8,521 nt of DNA, from the NCBI GenBank assembly GCA_017620055.1, contig JAFZRD010000150.1, positions 1 through 8,521 on the forward strand, read 5' to 3'. Shown piece by piece: positions 6,708-8,521 of the stretch. Position 1 is the stretch's first letter; every line of letters begins with the position of its first letter. Origin of the DNA: Lachnospiraceae bacterium (GTDB lineage: Bacteria; Bacillota_A; Clostridia; Lachnospirales; Lachnospiraceae). The notes under the pieces are model-generated. The model saw nothing but the letters and a program-made list of their open reading frames with translations. It was not told the DNA's origin and ran no database searches. The position numbers were made by a program, and so were the translations under genes.

Positions 6708-7814
6708 ATGAAAAAGAAAGTTTTAGCAGCTATTATGGCAGTAGCAATGACAGCTCTGACAGCTTGCGCAGGCGCAGCAGCTCCCGCAGCAGCAGGATCA
6801 GGCGATGCAGCAGCTCCCGCAGCATCAGGTGGCGGCAAGAAAGTTGCAGTTGCAATGCCTACACAGTCTTCAGAGAGATGGATGCACGATGGTGCCAACA
6901 TGAAGGCTCAGCTTGAGGAACTCGGCTACACTGTAGATCTTCAGTACGCAGAGGATGACGTTCAGGCTCAGGTTTCACAGATCGAGAACATGATCGCAGC
7001 AGGTGCTAACTGCCTCGTTATCGCAGCTATCGACTCAGACGCACTTGTAAACGTTGAGGCACAGGCTAAGGCAGCAGGTATCCCCGTTATCGCTTATGAC
7101 CGTCTTCTTATGAACACGGATGCTGTTAGCTACTATGCAACATTCGATAACAAGGGTGTCGGCACAAAGATCGGTGAATACATCGTTCAGCACTGCGGCG
7201 CTACAAAGGATAACCCGAAGACCATCGAGCTCTTCATGGGATCACCCGATGATAACAATGCTCATATGCTTTATGCAGGTCTTATGGAGCAGATCCAGCC
7301 TTTACTTGATGACGGTTCACTCGTTTGCGAGTCAGGCCAGATCGATTTCGAAGACAACAACACCCTCAGATGGGATCAGCAGACAGCTATGAAGAGATGT
7401 GAAGATATCCTTACAAGATACTATGCAGACACGAAGCTTGATATCTGTGCATGCGCATACGACGGACTTTCATACGGATGTATGTCAGCTCTTGAAGGTG
7501 CAGGTTACACAGACGCTGACTGGCCGATGATCACAGGACAGGATGCAGAGCTTATGGCTACAAAGCACATCATCTCCGGTAAGCAGACAATGTCTATCTA
7601 CAAAGATACAAGACTCCTTGCTTCCAAGTGTGTTACGATGGTACAGGCAGTTCTTGAAGGTTCAGAGCCTGAGATCAACGACACAGAGCAGTACAACAAC
7701 GGCAAGATCGTAGTTCCTTCATACCTTTGCGAGCCCGTTCCCGTTGACAAGGACAACTACAAAGAAGTTATCATCGGTGGCGGATACTACACAGAAGAGC
7801 AGCTTGCTGAATAA
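6708..7814 (+). CDS. chvE: ChvE-like multiple-monosaccharide ABC transporter substrate-binding lipoprotein
   Basis: This is the extracellular receptor of a CUT2-type sugar importer. Residues 1-20 form a lipoprotein signal peptide with KKK and a lipobox ending LTAC, so Cys20 would be lipidated and anchored outside the membrane. An Ala/Pro/Gly/Ser linker (21-43) precedes a type I periplasmic-binding fold. ChvE-type motifs are IAYDRLL (128-134), GSPDDNNA (178-185), TGQDAE (276-281) and SIYKDTR (296-302), where aldose ligands are contacted. The 368-residue length is usual. Known relatives bind glucose, galactose, xylose, arabinose and fucose; the preferred sugar here cannot be read from sequence. 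Codon use is visibly narrower than in the upstream operon (GCA/GCT for Ala, AAG, CAG, ATC), consistent with high expression. It has its own leader and a strong terminator behind it; the cognate ATPase gene follows. Confidence 0.94.
   Translation: MKKKVLAAIMAVAMTALTACAGAAAPAAAGSGDAAAPAASGGGKKVAVAMPTQSSERWMHDGANMKAQLEELGYTVDLQYAEDDVQAQVSQIENMIAAGANCLVIAAIDSDALVNVEAQAKAAGIPVIAYDRLLMNTDAVSYYATFDNKGVGTKIGEYIVQHCGATKDNPKTIELFMGSPDDNNAHMLYAGLMEQIQPLLDDGSLVCESGQIDFEDNNTLRWDQQTAMKRCEDILTRYYADTKLDICACAYDGLSYGCMSALEGAGYTDADWPMITGQDAELMATKHIISGKQTMSIYKDTRLLASKCVTMVQAVLEGSEPEINDTEQYNNGKIVVPSYLCEPVPVDKDNYKEVIIGGGYYTEEQLAE
6774..6824 (+). repeat. Pair of 18-base direct repeats encoding the lipoprotein linker
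   Basis: An identical 18-base unit (GCAGCAGCTCCCGCAGCA) occurs at 6774-6791 and 6807-6824, 33 bases apart and therefore in frame by 11 codons. It encodes the AAPAA-type tether just after the lipidated Cys. It looks like an in-frame tandem duplication, a kind of linker length change that slippage produces easily. Confidence 0.75.
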
Positions 7815-7841
7815 TCAGTACCGGATTAGATCACTTCATAT

Positions 7842-7874
7842 AAACAGGGCGGCGGCATATGCCGCCCTGTTTTT
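7842..7874 (+). terminator. Strong intrinsic terminator between the binding-protein and ATPase genes
   Basis: AAACAGGGCGGC (7842-7853) pairs perfectly with GCCGCCCTGTTT (7861-7872) around a 7-base loop, and T residues run from 7870 to 7874. The centre also contains a perfect 16-base palindrome, GGCGGCATATGCCGCC (7851-7866), giving an alternative shorter stem. It lies 27 bases after the chvE stop and 34 before the ATPase start. Because the downstream gene has no evident promoter of its own, this probably works as a partial terminator that keeps ATPase and permease below binding-protein levels. Confidence 0.9.
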
Positions 7875-7908
7875 GAAAATGTCAGTATTAATAGAAGGAG
7901 TAGGTAGG

Positions 7909-8521
7909 ATGTCGGATTACATCTTGGAAATGGATCACATTACGAAGGAATTCTCCGGAGTAAAGGCTCTTGACGATGTTAATCTTAAGGTTAAAAAAGG
8001 CGAGATTCACGCGATTTGCGGTGAAAACGGAGCAGGCAAGTCCACCCTCATGAATGTCCTGTCGGGCGTATATCCTTACGGAACGTACGAAGGGGATATA
8101 ACATATAAAGGTGAGCACTGCAAATTTCACAACCTTAGGGATTCCGAAGCAAAAGGAATCGTTATAATACATCAGGAGCTGGCACTGAGCCCACTGCTTT
8201 CGGTAGCGGAAAATGTGTTCATCGGTAATGAACAGACAAGCAGAAAGGGTATCATCGACTGGACCGAAACAAGGCGCCGCGCGCAGGAAATGCTCGCGAA
8301 GGTGGGACTGGAGCATGAAGATGTTAACGTTCCTATCAATACCCTTGGTGTAGGAAAACAGCAGCTTATAGAGATCGCCAAGGCGATGGCCAAGAAGGTC
8401 GAGCTGCTCATACTTGACGAGCCCACGGCGGCTCTTAATGACGAAGAGAGTAAGAAGCTTCTCGATATAATGCTTCAGCTCAAGCAGCAGGGAATAACAT
8501 GTATCATCATCTCCCATAAGC
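7909..8521 (+). CDS. mmsA: Multiple-monosaccharide ABC transporter ATP-binding protein (MmsA/GguA), 3' truncated
   Basis: The first 204 residues of the cytoplasmic ATPase that powers the ChvE-dependent sugar importer are present; the gene runs off the window. Family members have two ATPase domains in about 500 residues, so this is most of the first. Seen are Walker [10 protein letters not shown] (38-46), GTYEGDI (58-64, characteristic of the GguA group rather than RbsA), Q-loop HQE with Gln89, a signature LGVGKQQ (146-152) in place of LSGGQ as in GguA, Walker B ELLILDEP (165-172) and the H-loop His203. The ATG at 7909 follows AAGGAG (7895-7900) at 8 bases. Transcription probably reads through the terminator behind chvE. 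A permease gene (mmsB/gguB) is expected downstream. Confidence 0.94.
   Translation, partial: MSDYILEMDHITKEFSGVKALDDVNLKVKKGEIHAICGENGAGKSTLMNVLSGVYPYGTYEGDITYKGEHCKFHNLRDSEAKGIVIIHQELALSPLLSVAENVFIGNEQTSRKGIIDWTETRRRAQEMLAKVGLEHEDVNVPINTLGVGKQQLIEIAKAMAKKVELLILDEPTAALNDEESKKLLDIMLQLKQQGITCIIISHK

Noticed and set aside
7873..7891. TTGAAA (7873-7878) and TATTAA (7886-7891) as a promoter for the ATPase gene
   Set aside because: The spacer is only 7 bases and no other -10 lies at a proper distance, so a sigma-A promoter is not supported.
7888..8517. Long minus-strand open frame (209 residues)
   Set aside because: It is the antisense shadow of the ATPase gene, whose plus-strand frame shows Walker A, Walker B and H-loop motifs.

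Overview
The window looks like a chromosomal segment from an anaerobic Firmicute, most likely Lachnospiraceae (Butyrivibrio/Roseburia-like). The grounds are a transketolase split into two subunits, a DUF5711-type membrane protein, a lipoprotein sugar binder with an Ala/Gly/Ser linker, AGGAGG-type ribosome binding sites and moderate GC. The taxon is inferred from gene content only. All recognised genes are on the + strand.

Layout. (1) Positions 1-1016 hold the 3' part of a secreted or surface protein with carboxypeptidase-regulatory-like beta domains; its 5' end is outside the window. (2) An extended -10 promoter (1002-1030) starts a probable five-gene operon: transketolase N subunit (1084-1920), transketolase C subunit (1908-2849), a natural fusion of class I mannose-6-phosphate isomerase with a GmuE-type ROK fructokinase/mannokinase (2923-4659), a DUF5711-like membrane-anchored beta protein (4662-5852) and a CvpA-family four-helix membrane protein (5854-6555). 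A strong intrinsic terminator closes it at 6570-6620. A long imperfect palindrome (2859-2908) lies between the transketolase pair and the fusion gene. (3) A second unit follows: an mRNA leader with a stable hairpin, a ChvE-like multiple-monosaccharide binding lipoprotein (6708-7814), a strong intercistronic terminator (7842-7874), and the ATPase MmsA/GguA of the same ABC importer (7909 to the window end, truncated). The permease gene is expected just outside.

How they fit together. The ChvE/MmsA importer would bring in aldoses such as glucose, galactose, xylose or arabinose. Transketolase joins pentose phosphates to fructose-6-phosphate and glyceraldehyde-3-phosphate. The fusion enzyme would make fructose-6-phosphate from fructose, or from mannose through mannose-6-phosphate. 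The metabolic theme is therefore sugar entry converging on fructose-6-phosphate. The DUF5711 and CvpA genes are tightly coupled to the fusion gene but have no obvious metabolic role.

I see no RNA gene, CRISPR array, insertion sequence, phage gene or defence system. The most notable item is the isomerase-kinase fusion. The most interesting regulatory items are the internal terminator between the binding protein and the ATPase genes, and the palindrome inside the first operon.
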